A DNA stretch of 64,000 nucleotides from Siphonodentalium dalli. Taxonomy: Eukaryota; Mollusca; Scaphopoda; Gadilida; Siphonodentaliidae. The stretch covers positions 153,010,875-153,074,874 of the forward strand of contig CP136062.1 of the NCBI GenBank assembly GCA_032622095.1. The letters run 5' to 3'. Each line of letters opens with the position of its first letter. The first letter of the stretch is position 1. Position numbers and translations under genes: made by a program. Shown here in pieces: positions 32,319-42,783 of this stretch. Below the pieces are notes generated by a model, which was not told the DNA's origin, did not search any database, and saw only the letters and a program-made list of their open reading frames with translations.

Positions 32319-33256
32319 AGGTTAGTTCATACGCTGGCAAAATTGCACTGCAAAAATGCCATGCCTGATGGTCGTTTAGTTGGCTGGCATTTTTGCATGC
32401 TGCCGGCTAGCTCGTGCTCCGCCGTCGCTGGCTGACAACAATCAACGATGATTTATGATAACGGCGTGTATCTCTTTGTCGGTGATCACAAAACGAGGCC
32501 ACTAACAATAATTGCTCGTGTCCGTGTTTTTCTTGATACGAATTGTGTATAAGTGGTACTTCTCATAAGTCAGAAATGTGGGGTCTATAGGGGAAAGGCG
32601 CGGGCAAAATGGACACAAACAGTGTCGCCAACTTCATCAAACGTATGTAAGATTTATGGAGGCACGGACTCAGTATGAGTATTCGTTGTTTCAAATGTGC
32701 TTAATTCAATACTCTTGAACAATTTCTCATTTATTATCGAAATTACCACATATGGATATTTGATATACCAAACAGTATTAAGTGATGTTAAAGCTTGTGG
32801 TACCAGTTGAAACACACAAATGCAAAGCGGGTACCAATAGGATTTCTCGAAAGACGGAAAGTCGTCGGTTTTCTTCGTTGAACCAATTGCGGACACACCA
32901 TCTCCTCACATGTCCCCAGAACATAAATTGACCCCACCCCAATAATACTTAATTAAGTATTATTGGGGGTGGGGTCAATTTTTGTTCTCGGGACCTGTGC
33001 ATCTCCTCTATTGTTGGCGTTTATGGCACTCATGTATCAGCAGCATCCGGCCTATCGACGGAGCTGGCCATGGCGATATCACATGTTGTCAACAGCTCAG
33101 CGATATCAGTAATCACGCAAAAAACCGCTGTCGTACATGATCACTACTAACGCTGATTTGTTGAAAACAACTGGCAGAAATTAATCGGTTTTGGCAATTT
33201 TGCAGCTGGCATTTTTGCAGTTTGCAGTGCAATATTGCCAGCGTATGAACGTACCC
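32319..33256. mobile_element. PIF/Harbinger-like MITE, TTA TSD, 938 bp
   Basis: The left end AGGTTAGTTCATACGCTGGC pairs with the right end GCCAGCGTATGAACGTACCC. TTA lies at 32316-32318 and 33257-33259. The paralogous arm at 31720-31740 has the same flanks joined with a single TTA (on its reverse strand), so the unoccupied site is visible. GCACTGCAAAAATGCC/GGCATTTTTGCAG subterminal repeats. The 8,294-bp duplication starts inside this element. Confidence 0.85.
32918..32988. repeat. 71-bp palindrome
   Basis: AGAACATAAATTGACCCCAC ... CTTAATTAAG centre ... GTGGGGTCAATTTTTGTTCT. Arms of about 35 bp with few mismatches. The half-arm sequence also occurs at the outer end of the foldback element (33546-33583), so this is a small head-to-head copy of that terminus. 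Confidence 0.85.
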
Positions 33257-33728
33257 TTACCGTCGATATAGTGTCTTTGCTGCGCGATTCTGTATAAAAA
33301 CCGAGTCTTTGACAAAGCAGGAGCGGACACCTTGTCGAACGCGAGACAAAACTGCCGGTTTGCGTCAGACCGGAGTTCTTCTGAACCAATTTGTGCACGG
33401 GATATAACATCAATTTGAAGAGTAATAAAATATATATGTGAGTCATTTATGTAACAACAATTATTTTGTGTGTCTTTTGAACCAGTTTGTTGACTTTAAA
33501 AATGATAACAAATTAGGTCCGACCAAGTTAGATACCTTTCTATAGGATAAAGTATTATTGGGGTGGGGTCAATTTTTGTTCTGTGGACCTGTGCACAGAA
33601 ACGGAAATCTAGTCCATAAGGCTAGGATCTCAATAATGGACGGATCCACGACTGATTACCCCGAATCTCCTCCCGGGGTCGGGGCATAATAAACAACTTT
33701 TCAAACTCACAAAACTTTTGACACTCAC

Positions 33729-34050
33729 CTTCTGTGATTCGGAGGTAATATACTGCTCCGATGAGGGCCACATTCAATGTGCTTCCAACGAAGAACACTT
33801 TTTCGAAAAACCAGCACATTTTGTGGTCCATATCCCACACGAATGAGATGCAGTTATTTTTTAAACAAGTTCGTGTACATAATATGTCCCCGGCATTTGC
33901 CGCGCCTGAAAACGAGACATCCGCGAAATGACCTGGTTGTGTTATTCCGCCGAGCTCTGGAATGGCTCTAAGTACATTCATTTTTGAAAACCCTACGCCA
34001 AACAAAGACACCAACAGCAGAATACGGAACATCATGGCAAGATCCATCAT
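33729..34050 (-). CDS. Lectin gene exon 1: signal peptide and PAN/apple-like domain
   Basis: Minus-strand first exon. ATGATG at 34050 gives MMDLAMMFRILLLVSLFGVG, a signal peptide (an upstream in-frame ATG at 34116 lies inside a TATATA motif and is less likely). The mature part has GGITQPGHFADVSFSG, then C-x3-C-x4-C-x11-C (LCTRTCLKNNCISFVWDMDH...CWFF), the cysteine pattern of PAN/apple folds, and ends VYYLRITEG. The donor is GAAG|GTGAGTG at 33728. Phase 1 fits exon 2 at 30117-30305. The protein is predicted to be secreted: PAN/apple plus one C-type lectin domain, about 250 residues. The same exon recurs at 42023-42344, and inverted, frameshifted copies at 40455 and 48749. A TATATAT motif at about 34107-34113 may serve as TATA box. 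Confidence 0.75.
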
Positions 34051-34489
34051 GTGTGGTATTGGGGTCCTTAGCTCGCTCCGATTGGAGACACTCGCGCGAC
34101 AGGAACATATATACAAGACAGAATCAATGATCTCTCAAAGCTTCGATTTGAATTACTGACGTACTGTTGTCATAACATCGATCATAATGCATTTCGGATG
34201 AATTGTGTACCCTCAATATGTCACTCAAATAGACGATGATGGGGTATCACACCGTCGTTAAATGTATTGAACACATTCAACTCCGAGACATATGCGTACT
34301 ATATATACCATGCCCAGCGAGCATATTATTACCGGAGACCAAACGCTCACAGACTATTCAACAACGGCGACAGGGAAATTACTAAGTATCTTTCAATTTT
34401 TATCAAAACTTCATCAACATCATCCGACACTCTTGTGGCTTCATTTCCTGACAAATAAGTATTCACCCTTCTAAAATATATCGATATAT

Positions 34490-34646
34490 AAGGATTAACT
34501 GTCATGTGGACTGTTTTTATGGAGATGTAACGGTGAGGTAAGTGGACATAACTTGTGTAAAACCCGAAGGGTTTTACATACAAGTTATGTCCACTTACCT
34601 CACCGTTACATCTCCATAAAAATAGTCCACATGACAGTTAATCCTT
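34490..34646. repeat. 157-bp hairpin with compensatory changes, copy 1
   Basis: AAGGATTAACTGTCATGTGG ... loop CCCGAAGGG ... CCACATGACAGTTAATCCTT. Relative to the copy at 62711, the base pairs 34532:34604 and 34546:34590 are both changed on both arms. Reading frames on either strand are hairpin translations. Confidence 0.95.
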
Positions 34647-34995
34647 ATATTTATATACATTTAGCGAAAAAGCCGCTTTTGTAAATATATTTAAATCGAA
34701 AAGTGTATCGTGACAAGATCAGCCCAAAATACCCAATAGCACCCTTGGCAAAAGTTAATAGGAACAATTTATCTTCATGTTGAAACCCGATGATGTATTA
34801 AGTCAATCCTGCGCGAGTCAAAATGCGCCCAAAGCATTACGCGTTCGTCTTTCCAAACCTAATGACGTATCGATTGTGTTATTAGCTTGGTGTTATGAGG
34901 CGTTACGCATTCACCGAGAAATAACTGCAACTAGCCACGTGGGCGCCGACCAATCAGAATGCTGGATTTAGTGATGACAACACTTAGTGTGTAAA
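34490..34995 (+). mobile_element. Hairpin-headed element, copy 1
   Basis: About 505 bp shared with 62711-63212. It begins with a 157-bp hairpin and continues ACATTTAGCGAAAAAGCCGC, GTGTATCGTGACAAGA, TGCGCCCAAAGCATTACGCG and CACGTGGGCGCCGACCAATC, ending CACTTAGTGTGTAA. Both copies sit in TATATA (CGATATATA|AAGG... and ...GTAA|ATATA). The two ends are not inverted repeats of each other, so it is not an ordinary TIR element. No protein frame. Confidence 0.75.
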
Positions 34996-35026
34996 TATAA
35001 AGTTATAACAGAAGGTGAGTATGAAC

Positions 35027-35135
35027 AGTATGTGTTTTTCTTGTACTCGTCCAGGTTGTGGTGAAAAGTCATATTGTGTCGAGTCCAATCTGACTTTTCA
35101 CCACAACCTGGACGAGTACAAGAAAAACTCATACT
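35027..35135. repeat. Second hairpin, about 108 bp
   Basis: TTTTTCTTGTACTCGTCCAG GTTGTGGTGAAAAGTCA, a 19-bp loop, and the perfect complement. Follows the hairpin-headed element by 30 bp. The open frames here are hairpin translations. Identical copy at 43321-43429. Confidence 0.9.
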
Positions 35136-35140
35136 ATGCA

Positions 35141-35832
35141 CAACATTTTGTAATGACATTTTTCTTATCCATCTGTATGTTTATCCATATTTTGGGAATA
35201 AAACTTTTGTGGTTATTTTTGGTATTTGTCGGCACTTAATTCTCTATAAAGCCTGTATTTGATCAACATAAACCATGATTTGGAACAGTAAACACGGAAA
35301 TGAAAAAAAAAACTCAATGCGGTAGTTTTTGCCCAATCAGAAATAGTGATAGTTTAAGGGATGGATAATAATACAACACATTCTCGTGCCAATAGGTTCA
35401 TATTGATCCTACATATTCACATAGTTTGATTTGAACTTATTTTATTCTGAAATAAGCCCGTTGTGAACTTATACGCGTTACTCCGTTGAATGGCGCGGGC
35501 CACAGTGAATAACAAATTACCACGGTAAATATGGTTATATGTAAACTGTTGTTCAAATAGTGTCATACTGACTTATTACCACGGTAAATTTTGTTTTGGG
35601 TAAGCTTAAGCATGCTATAGCGAATTAAAAAAAAAACTGGATAAAACCTTAGGGGCATTTTATAACTCAAAACTATCACCAAATATTCATAGTAATAATT
35701 TTGATGCCCATGAAAAACGTAAGATTCCCTGGCACTAAACCTACAAAATAAGTCTGTTAAAGAATATAAGAAAAAATTATTAAAATTGTAAAAAATTGTA
35801 AAAAATAATAACAAATGATGAAAATTGTTAGG
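35141..35832. other. No gene seen
   Basis: AT-rich, with TTACCACGGTAAATTTTG-type short palindromic repeats (35516-35528 and 35576-35590). Same in the second unit (43435-44126). Confidence 0.4.
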
Positions 35833-35899
35833 CCAATGCATTCTCTTATATATGCGAGGCGACCTATGGTCGACTCGCATATATAAGAGAATGCATTGG
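35833..35899 (+). repeat. 67-bp hairpin, copy P4
   Basis: Same hairpin as at 27039, forward orientation, flanked by TTGTTAGG and CACAGGG. Confidence 0.95.
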
Positions 35900-36002
35900 C
35901 ACAGGGTATATGGGTTGATACAAAACTCGGACCTGGCACTGAAAGGGTTAAGGAGAACATGCTGGGTGTTTACACACGTACCGACCCTCTATAAGGAACG
36001 AC

Positions 36003-36612
36003 CCCCGCACTAATACACTCTTATATTAATACACTCTTATACTAATACACTCTTACACTAATACACCCTTACACTAATATAATATACACTAATACACTCT
36101 CACATTAATACACTCTTATACCAATACACGCTTACACTCTCACACTAATACATTCTTACACTAACACACTCTTACACTAATACACGCTTACACTAATACA
36201 CTCTTACACTGATACACCATTACACTATTGCAATACTACGACCTAATATCAATATGCTCATACACTAATATGCCCTTTACTAATACGTTCTTACACTAAT
36301 GTACTATTGGTCTAATAAACTCACTCTTACACCAATATGCTCTTGTACTGATACACACTCTTATACTAATATAATAAGCTCTTACACTAAAACGCTCTTA
36401 TACTAACACTCTTACACTACTACACTAATTCACCCTGTCACAAATACACTCTTACACGATTGCACCCTTACACTAATATGCTCTTACACTAATACACCAC
36501 TATACACTAATACGATATGACACTAATACGCTTTTACTCTAAAACACTATTGTACACTAATACGCACTTACGATAATGCGCTTGTATACTAATACACTCT
36601 TACACTAATACA
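36003..36612 (+). repeat. 16-bp minisatellite ACTAATACACTCTTAC
   Basis: About 38 degenerate units (ACTAATACACTCTTAC, with ACTAATACGCTCTT and similar variants). It lies directly downstream of the THAP exon donor, hence inside the following intron if that gene is real. Confidence 0.9.
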
Positions 36613-36626
36613 AAGAGGATACCTAC

Positions 36627-36851
36627 GGCATTTGACTGAATAAGATTTGGAAAATGGTCCGAACAAACGTTAACGTATGTGGAATCGTTGTTGACTTTGT
36701 CCGCGCGGCTGAGTGCGATTAACCATGCACGTCGCAAACCCTTGTCTTTTTTCCCGGAAGGAAGACGATGGAGGCTGACTTGCTTTCCGAACCTTCCAGT
36801 ACTATTCCGTGAGTTTTGACAACCGGGAACAGAACAATAATCTTTTCCCAT
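36627..36851 (-). CDS. THAP zinc-finger exon
   Basis: The minus-strand exon from ATG 36851 reads MGKDYCSVPGCQNSRNST, then SLHRLP, RRAWLIALSR and VCSDHF. This is the THAP pattern C-x4-C ... W ... C-x2-H, a DNA-binding zinc finger shared by THAP proteins and P-element-type transposases. An upstream in-frame ATG at 36917 would add 22 residues. A donor-like GCC|GTAGGT at 36621-36626 would end the exon after HFPNLIQSNA. No further exon is found downstream, where a minisatellite begins at once. So this is either the first exon of a THAP gene whose remainder lies outside or is lost, or a domesticated or transposon-derived scrap. Identical copy at 44921-45145. Confidence 0.65.
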
Positions 36852-36917
36852 TTCATGTAATGCATGGATGTAGCTTAGGTAGGAAGCACGTATTTTCAAT
36901 ATGCATTCCATTGCCAA

Positions 36918-38067
36918 TGTTTGCCTTTATATCTACTATTTGGTGAGACAAATACTCACTAATCCCGTCTCGGATTTTTATTAGACTAGGATATACATAA
37001 TATGACATAAATATTTAATTGATTTACTTTTGTAACGTTAAAAGCATGTCGCGACAAAGCTTTCCCGACGCCCGGTCGACTGGCATGGTGTATAGAAGCG
37101 GCCATCTCATTAGGTTACAATACACCAAATACAAATTAGTAGAGTGATTTCCCCTGGCACTACCATGCTAGGATCAGCATAAAAAAAATTCTGGCAGCTG
37201 AATGGTCAATGATACATGGATGAAAAGTGCACGAAAAAATGCACAAATGTGTTTCCCGTCGAGAAACATCAAATATAACCACATGGTAAATGGTTATGGC
37301 TGTGCAAGTGGCGAATAATTTATGGGAGGTGTTTGTGCTTTTTTCGATGTCATTTGTTCTCAATTGTAAGGGTAGTGTGACGTTTGTCAAGCTCCAGTGT
37401 GATCTACCATGCTAACAAGTACTTTTGTGCACATTTCTGTGTGTCTGAAAGGACGTTCTTTAATTTCAAATACTCGTGCAGGGTCAAAGCTTTGCTGCGA
37501 ATATAGGCCAGCGGGATTTGTTAACACTGAGGCCTATGTAAATCATTTGGTGTATTGTAACCATTAACGCTGAGCTGATATTATACCTACTAGTCAGGGG
37601 AGGTAATACCAATCATCGACGATAACTCTGCTTATCGCAAACGGTCCTATAGGAATCACTGAACTAAATGGTTTCCCATAGGCGACAGTGTTAACGTTTC
37701 GGTCAAATTCACTGAATTGAAGCCTGCAGGCCATACCAGTGATGTTTACCCAGCTAGATTGACACGAGTTGATCACGAAAATGCAAGAAAAATCACAGGT
37801 CATGTGTTTACTTTTTAAAATAAATCCCCAAGTGTACGACAGGGCTATCGCACAGCCAAATAAAGAGTTTTAGGCATATGTTTAGTTTCAATCTACAATG
37901 AAAGAAATACACTGCTAGAAATACAGTCGAATACTATAGAACACAAAATATGTATTACAAAATTAGTAAATCACAAATTAACGCTGATATTACAAAAATT
38001 GTATTCTATAGTATAGGCCCCTGGAAGCTCCATATACAGTCCAAATCTAAAGACGTTAGAAAATAAA
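36918..38067. other. No assigned gene
   Basis: Contains GTTACAATACACCAAAT near 37115 and its inverted partner near 37551, suggesting a decayed inverted-repeat element of about 0.45 kb. Minus frames at 37160-37390 and 37594-37803 have no recognised motif. Repeated identically in the second duplication unit. Confidence 0.35.
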
Positions 38068-38410
38068 CATTTCCAATGTGTATGCCAAGACTGGAATGCC
38101 CTCACAGACGACATAGCAAATGTTAAGACCGTTCTCCACTTCAAGGAGAAGTTGGAGCGCTGGCGATAAAGGTTTAAATCCACATGTTTCCATCGTGGAC
38201 TTTGTAACTCGAAATTGTTATCTGTTGGAGTTGTCAGTTACTCGCGATGGCCGCTGGTTTGCCGCACATGGTCGACGAGTTTTTCAGCCATTGAAATAAG
38301 TGTTAGATTAGCCGTAAGTGTGCGGATTTCCTCCACCACTAAAATAGCAATGTCGTAACATTAAACCCCAATCAATCAGTCAATCAATCAATTAATCAAA
38401 TCAATTAATA
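38068..38410 (+). pseudogene. LINE 3' end: ORF2 C-terminus and (CAAT)n tail
   Basis: The open frame HFQCVCQDWNALTDDIANVK, then TVLHFKEKLERWR and a TAA at 38167-38169, is the standard WNxLPxxI...FKxxL...W ending of CR1/jockey/L2 polyproteins. About 200 bp of 3' UTR follow, then CATTAAACCCCAATCAATCA with (TCAA)n to about 38405, a typical LINE tail. The element is 5' truncated. Identical copy at 46362-46704. Confidence 0.75.
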
Positions 38411-38996
38411 TTCATAACACATCATCGATCGGGACTACTATTTCCACTTTTTAGTTTGAATTTTTTTATTTTAACATTAGACTTTAAATAACAATAAGTT
38501 CCGAGTAGAGTGTTGTCAATGGCATTGTTTAATCCAACGTAAATAATTGACTTTGTTACAGTTTGGTTTAGGAAACCGAACTAAAACACTCCAGAATATT
38601 TGTATAAATATCGTTCGTCAACCGGACATGTTCACCGTGCACATTCTAGAAATTTGTAGCTATATAACAGATATTTTGCTCTCGTGTTTGTAACCCCATA
38701 CTGCTTATAATGGTTGTTAGGAAGTCGCTTGTTGTGTCTTCGATATCGCTAGGCAGACACATGTCGCATCGACGATTAAGCTATCAGCTCATTGGCTATA
38801 ATTGAAAATGGGGCGGTACTTACGGATAGATCCATTGCGTTATATCTCAGGTCGTCTTGCACCGATTTGCGTGAAATGTTGCGTGTCGTATTTAATCTGA
38901 CATTGGTGTGGTATAATTTTAAACGCCCCAAAAGCGTGATAGAGTTTACAATATCACTGGTTACAGTTAGACGCACACACACAGACACTTGGCTTG
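38411..38996. other. No gene seen
   Basis: AT-rich, nothing recognised. Small frames on both strands at 38776-39049 overlap each other and a TA tract. Confidence 0.4.
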
Positions 38997-39136
38997 TATA
39001 TATATATATATATATATATATAGGAAGTTCTTATCTAGTACGACATTAAAGATTTGATGGGTCTTTAATTGGTGTTATCATATATTGATAAGAACTTCCT
39101 ATTAGACCAGACCCATACGGCTAAAGATATCAACAC

Positions 39137-39172
<36 letters not shown>
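38997..39172. repeat. TA tracts flanking an 82-bp TIR element
   Basis: (TA)n at 38997-39021, then AGGAAGTTCTTATC ... GATAAGAACTTCCT (39022-39103) with 14-bp perfect terminal inverted repeats, and a second TA tract at about 39139-39172. Confidence 0.75.
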
Positions 39173-39174
<2 letters not shown>

Positions 39175-39459
39175 ATTGGCTCGAACATATGCTGAAACCC
39201 CACATAAATTATATCGGTATATTTTAGAAGGGTGAATACTTGGCTGTCAGGAAATGTAGCCACAAGAGTGCCGGATGATGTCGATGAACTGTTTGATAAA
39301 TATAGAAAGATACTTGGTAATTTCCCTGTTCGCGTTGTCGAATATTATATAGTATACATGTATTGATCGTTTGTGGGAGTTTTGATCTCCGATAATAATA
39401 TGATCTCTGGTACTGTACGCGTATGTCTCGGAGTTGAATGTTTTCAATACGCATAATCC

Positions 39460-39968
39460 GATTTAAAGCCCTTAAATTACTATTTCTTCGGCTTTGGGGG
39501 TAAAAAAAAAATAGATTTGAGTCGAGGAACCGGATTTAAAGCCCCTAAATTACTATTTCTTCGGCTGTGGGGGTAAACAAATTAGATTTGAGTCGAGAAA
39601 CCCTATTTAGAGCCCTTAAATTATTATTTCTTCCGCTTTGGGGGTTAAAATTTAGATTTGAGTCGAGGAACCAGGTTTAAAGCCCTTAAATTACTATATC
39701 TTCGGCTGTGGGGGTAAAACAAAATTAGATTTGAGCCGAAGAAACCGATTTAAAACCCTTAAATTACTATTTCTTCGGCTGTGGGGTTAAAACAAAATCA
39801 GATTTGAGTCGAGGAACCAGGTTTACAGCCCTTAAATTACTATTTCTTCGGCTTTGGGGTAAACAAAATTAGATTTGAGTCGAGGAACCCGATTTAAAGC
39901 CCCTAAATTACTATTTCTTCGGCTTTGGGGGTAAAAAAAAAATTATATTTGAGTCGAGGAACCCACCC
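39460..39968 (+). repeat. 73-bp minisatellite, 7 units
   Basis: Unit GATTTAAAGCCCTTAAATTA CTATTTCTTCGGCTTTGGGG GTAAAACAAAATTAGATTTG AGTCGAGGAACCC with length variation in the A run. Identical array at 47754-48262. Confidence 0.95.
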
Positions 39969-40340
39969 CTCGAAGCACAGAGTTATTAGAGTTCGAGTAT
40001 TGATATCTGTTATTTTTCACCACCTCGAATATTTGGCGGCCTAGCAATTATTCGACGAATGCCAACCGACATGCTCTCGATACCAAATTGTGTTGAAGAA
40101 AATGCTTATATAACACTTTTTGGGCAATTTTATACAATAGTTGACTGTGGTTAGAATTATTTTTTTGGTAATTTCTCGATGTTGATAACCGTAGCGGCAT
40201 TTCATGAAATGTTGTTGTTGTTGTTGGAATCTGATGATATGGGGACCATCGGAATCGGATTTTGTACCTTTATGGACGACACAATCCACCCGAGTTGCAT
40301 CATTAGTTCACGCGCGATACCATGTAGTACGTGATCGATG
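39969..40340. other. No gene seen
   Basis: Includes a (GTT)4 run at 40210-40225 and nothing else recognisable. Confidence 0.4.
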
Positions 40341-40454
40341 TTATGACAACAGTATACGTCAGTCGTGAAATAGCAGCTTTACAATTAAGAGCTCATTGAT
40401 TCTCTGTCTTGTGGTGGTTACTGTCGAGGGGAGAGTCTCACATCGGAGCGAGCT
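40341..40454 (+). promoter_or_regulatory. Conserved upstream block of lectin exon 1'
   Basis: ATCGATGTTATGACAACAGT followed by A(TA)CGTCAGT, then TCATTGATTCT and TCGGAGCGAGCTA, are shared with the sequence upstream of exon 1 on the minus strand (34050-34190). CGTCA is CRE-half-site-like. Because both flanks have diverged elsewhere, this may be retained promoter sequence. That is inference only. The TATATAT of the minus-strand copy is missing here. Confidence 0.4.
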
Positions 40455-40792
40455 ATGGACCCCAATACCACACCTGATGTTGCCATGATGTTCCGTTTTC
40501 TGCTTTTTGTGTCTGGGCTTGGCGTCGGGTTTTCGAAACTGACTGAACTTATAGTTATTCCAGAGCTCGGCGGAATAACACAACCAGGTCATTTCGCGGA
40601 TGTCCCGTTTTCAGGCGCGGCAAATGCCGGGGGAAATGTTCTGTACAAGAACTTGCTTAAAAAATAACTGCATCTCATTCGTGTGGGATATGGACCAAAA
40701 AATGTGCTGGTTTTTCGAAAAAGTTTTCTTCGTTGGAAGCGCATTGAATGTGGCCCTCATCGGAGCAGTATATTACCTCCGAATCACAGAAG
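40455..40792 (+). pseudogene. Inverted lectin exon 1', frameshifted
   Basis: Plus-strand copy of exon 1: MDPNTTPDVAMMFRFLLFVS (signal peptide-like), IPELGGITQPGHFADVPFSG, then a shift. The run GCCGGGGG has five Gs where the minus-strand exon has four, so the frame leaves to a stop at 40665-40667. In the shifted frame CTRTCLKNNCISFVWDMD and RITEG continue to the donor GAAG|GTGAGTG at 40793. Its cognate second exon is at 58812-59000. Identical copy at 48749-49086. Confidence 0.8.
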
Positions 40793-40899
40793 GTGAGTGT
40801 CAAACAGTTTTGAAAATATGTTTATTATCCCCCGATCCCGGAGGAGATTCGGGGTAAATTGTCGTGGGATCCGTCCGTTCTTGCGATCTTGCGATCCTA

Positions 40900-41215
40900 C
40901 CCTTATGTGGCCGTTTCTGGGCCGAGTAATCTTAGCCAGCCGTTTCTGTGCCGAGTAACCTAATATATATGTCTGTTTCTGGGCCGAGTGATCTTAGAAG
41001 CTGTTTCTTTGCAGAGCAATCTTAAATGGCGTTTTCGTGCCGAGTAACTTAATACATGGTCATGTCTGCGCCGAGTAATCTCAAGTGACCGTTTGTGTGC
41101 CGAGTAATCTTATAGGTGACCGTCTGTGTGTGCCGAGTAATCTTAAGTGGTCGTTTATGTGTCGCGTAAACCTAGATGGCCGTCTGTGCGCCGAGTAATT
41201 ATATGCGACCATTCA
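40900..41215 (+). repeat. ~30-bp minisatellite after exon 1'
   Basis: Units such as GCCGAGTAATCTTAGGTGGC CGTTTCTGTG, about ten, the inverse of 31080-31390. Identical copy at 49194-49509. Confidence 0.85.
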
Positions 41216-42022
41216 CACACTGCACGTCTGTGTTCATGTTTCACTTTAAAAAAGCCCCACAAATAGTTTTGTCCGTAAGATATCCATAATATCTGTCCAT
41301 ATATTTTCCGTCAGTCGACAACATAAATCCCCTTTCTATTGATTTGTCTAGTGCTTAGTACTTAGTACACATTCTTAATCATCAAACAGCTCAGCGATAT
41401 CAGTAATCACGCAAAAAACCGCTGTCGTACATGATCACTACTAACGCTGATTTGTTGAAAACAACTGGCAGAAATTAATCGGTTTTGGCAATTTTGCAGC
41501 TGGCATTTTTGCAGTTTGCAGTGCAATATTGCCAGCGTATGAACGTACCCTTACCGTCGATATAGTGTCTTTGCTGCGCGATTCTGTATAAAAACCGAGT
41601 CTTTGACAAAGCAGGAGCGGACACCTTGTCGAACGCGAGACAAAACTGCCGGTTTGCGTCAGACCGGAGTTCTTCTGAACCAATTTGTGCACGGGATATA
41701 ACATCAATTTGAAGAGTAATAAAATATATATGTGAGTCATTTATGTAACAACAATTATTTTGTGTGTCTTTTGAACCAGTTTGTTGACTTTAAAAATGAT
41801 AACAAATTAGGTCCGACCAAGTTAGATACCTTTCTATAGGATAAAGTATTATTGGGGTGGGGTCAATTTTTGTTCTGTGGACCTGTGCACAGAAACGGAA
41901 ATCTAGTCCATAAGGCTAGGATCTCAATAATGGACGGATCCACGACTGATTACCCCGAATCTCCTCCCGGGGTCGGGGCATAATAAACAACTTTTCAAAC
42001 TCACAAAACTTTTGACACTCAC

Positions 42023-42344
42023 CTTCTGTGATTCGGAGGTAATATACTGCTCCGATGAGGGCCACATTCAATGTGCTTCCAACGAAGAACACTTTTTCGA
42101 AAAACCAGCACATTTTGTGGTCCATATCCCACACGAATGAGATGCAGTTATTTTTTAAACAAGTTCGTGTACATAATATGTCCCCGGCATTTGCCGCGCC
42201 TGAAAACGAGACATCCGCGAAATGACCTGGTTGTGTTATTCCGCCGAGCTCTGGAATGGCTCTAAGTACATTCATTTTTGAAAACCCTACGCCAAACAAA
42301 GACACCAACAGCAGAATACGGAACATCATGGCAAGATCCATCAT
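42023..42344 (-). CDS. Lectin exon 1, second duplication unit
   Basis: Identical to 33729-34050 (signal peptide, PAN/apple-like cysteines, donor at 42022). Downstream on its strand lies the convergent exon 1' of unit 1, and no lectin exon 2 follows until 30305. This copy could only contribute by splicing past another exon 1, and is otherwise an orphan. Confidence 0.6.
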
Positions 42345-42783
42345 GTGTGGTATTGGGGTCCTTAGCTCGCTCCGATTGGAGACACTCGCGCGACAGGAAC
42401 ATATATACAAGACAGAATCAATGATCTCTCAAAGCTTCGATTTGAATTACTGACGTACTGTTGTCATAACATCGATCATAATGCATTTCGGATGAATTGT
42501 GTACCCTCAATATGTCACTCAAATAGACGATGATGGGGTATCACACCGTCGTTAAATGTATTGAACACATTCAACTCCGAGACATATGCGTACTATATAT
42601 ACCATGCCCAGCGAGCATATTATTACCGGAGACCAAACGCTCACAGACTATTCAACAACGGCGACAGGGAAATTACTAAGTATCTTTCAATTTTTATCAA
42701 AACTTCATCAACATCATCCGACACTCTTGTGGCTTCATTTCCTGACAAATAAGTATTCACCCTTCTAAAATATATCGATATAT

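Larger units (their letters stand above)
31391..33602. mobile_element. Foldback element with ~360-bp arms, carrying nested MITEs
   Basis: The arm 31391-31745 is the reverse complement of 33257-33602 (shared AGAAAGGTATCTAACTTGGT, TTTGAACCAGTTTGTTGAC, TCAATTTGATGT, AAAGACTCGGTTTTTAT). Without the two elements nested between them (31746-32266 and 32319-33256) and a TA tract at 32267-32310, the arms would almost touch. It lies in lectin intron 1, near the minisatellite. Confidence 0.75.
33091..41384 (+). repeat. 8,294-bp tandem duplication, unit 1
   Basis: Every stretch compared between this unit and 41385-49678 is identical, including microsatellites and all reading frames. The left junction lies inside a MITE. 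The unit joins the next at ...CATC|AACAGCTCAG with a 2-bp AA overlap. It contains lectin exon 1 (-), the hairpin element, a 67-bp hairpin, a minisatellite, the THAP exon (-), a LINE 3' end, a 73-bp minisatellite and lectin exon 1' (+). Absence of any difference over 8 kb means very recent duplication or an assembly duplication. Confidence 0.95.

Noticed and set aside
34347..34583. 78-codon minus frame and the matching frames at 42641 and 62592
   Set aside because: They read through one arm of the 157-bp hairpin; the mirrored frame exists on the other strand.
34968..35239. Frames with CTRPGCGEKS on both strands
   Set aside because: The same peptide appears on both strands because the DNA is an inverted repeat; no gene is needed.
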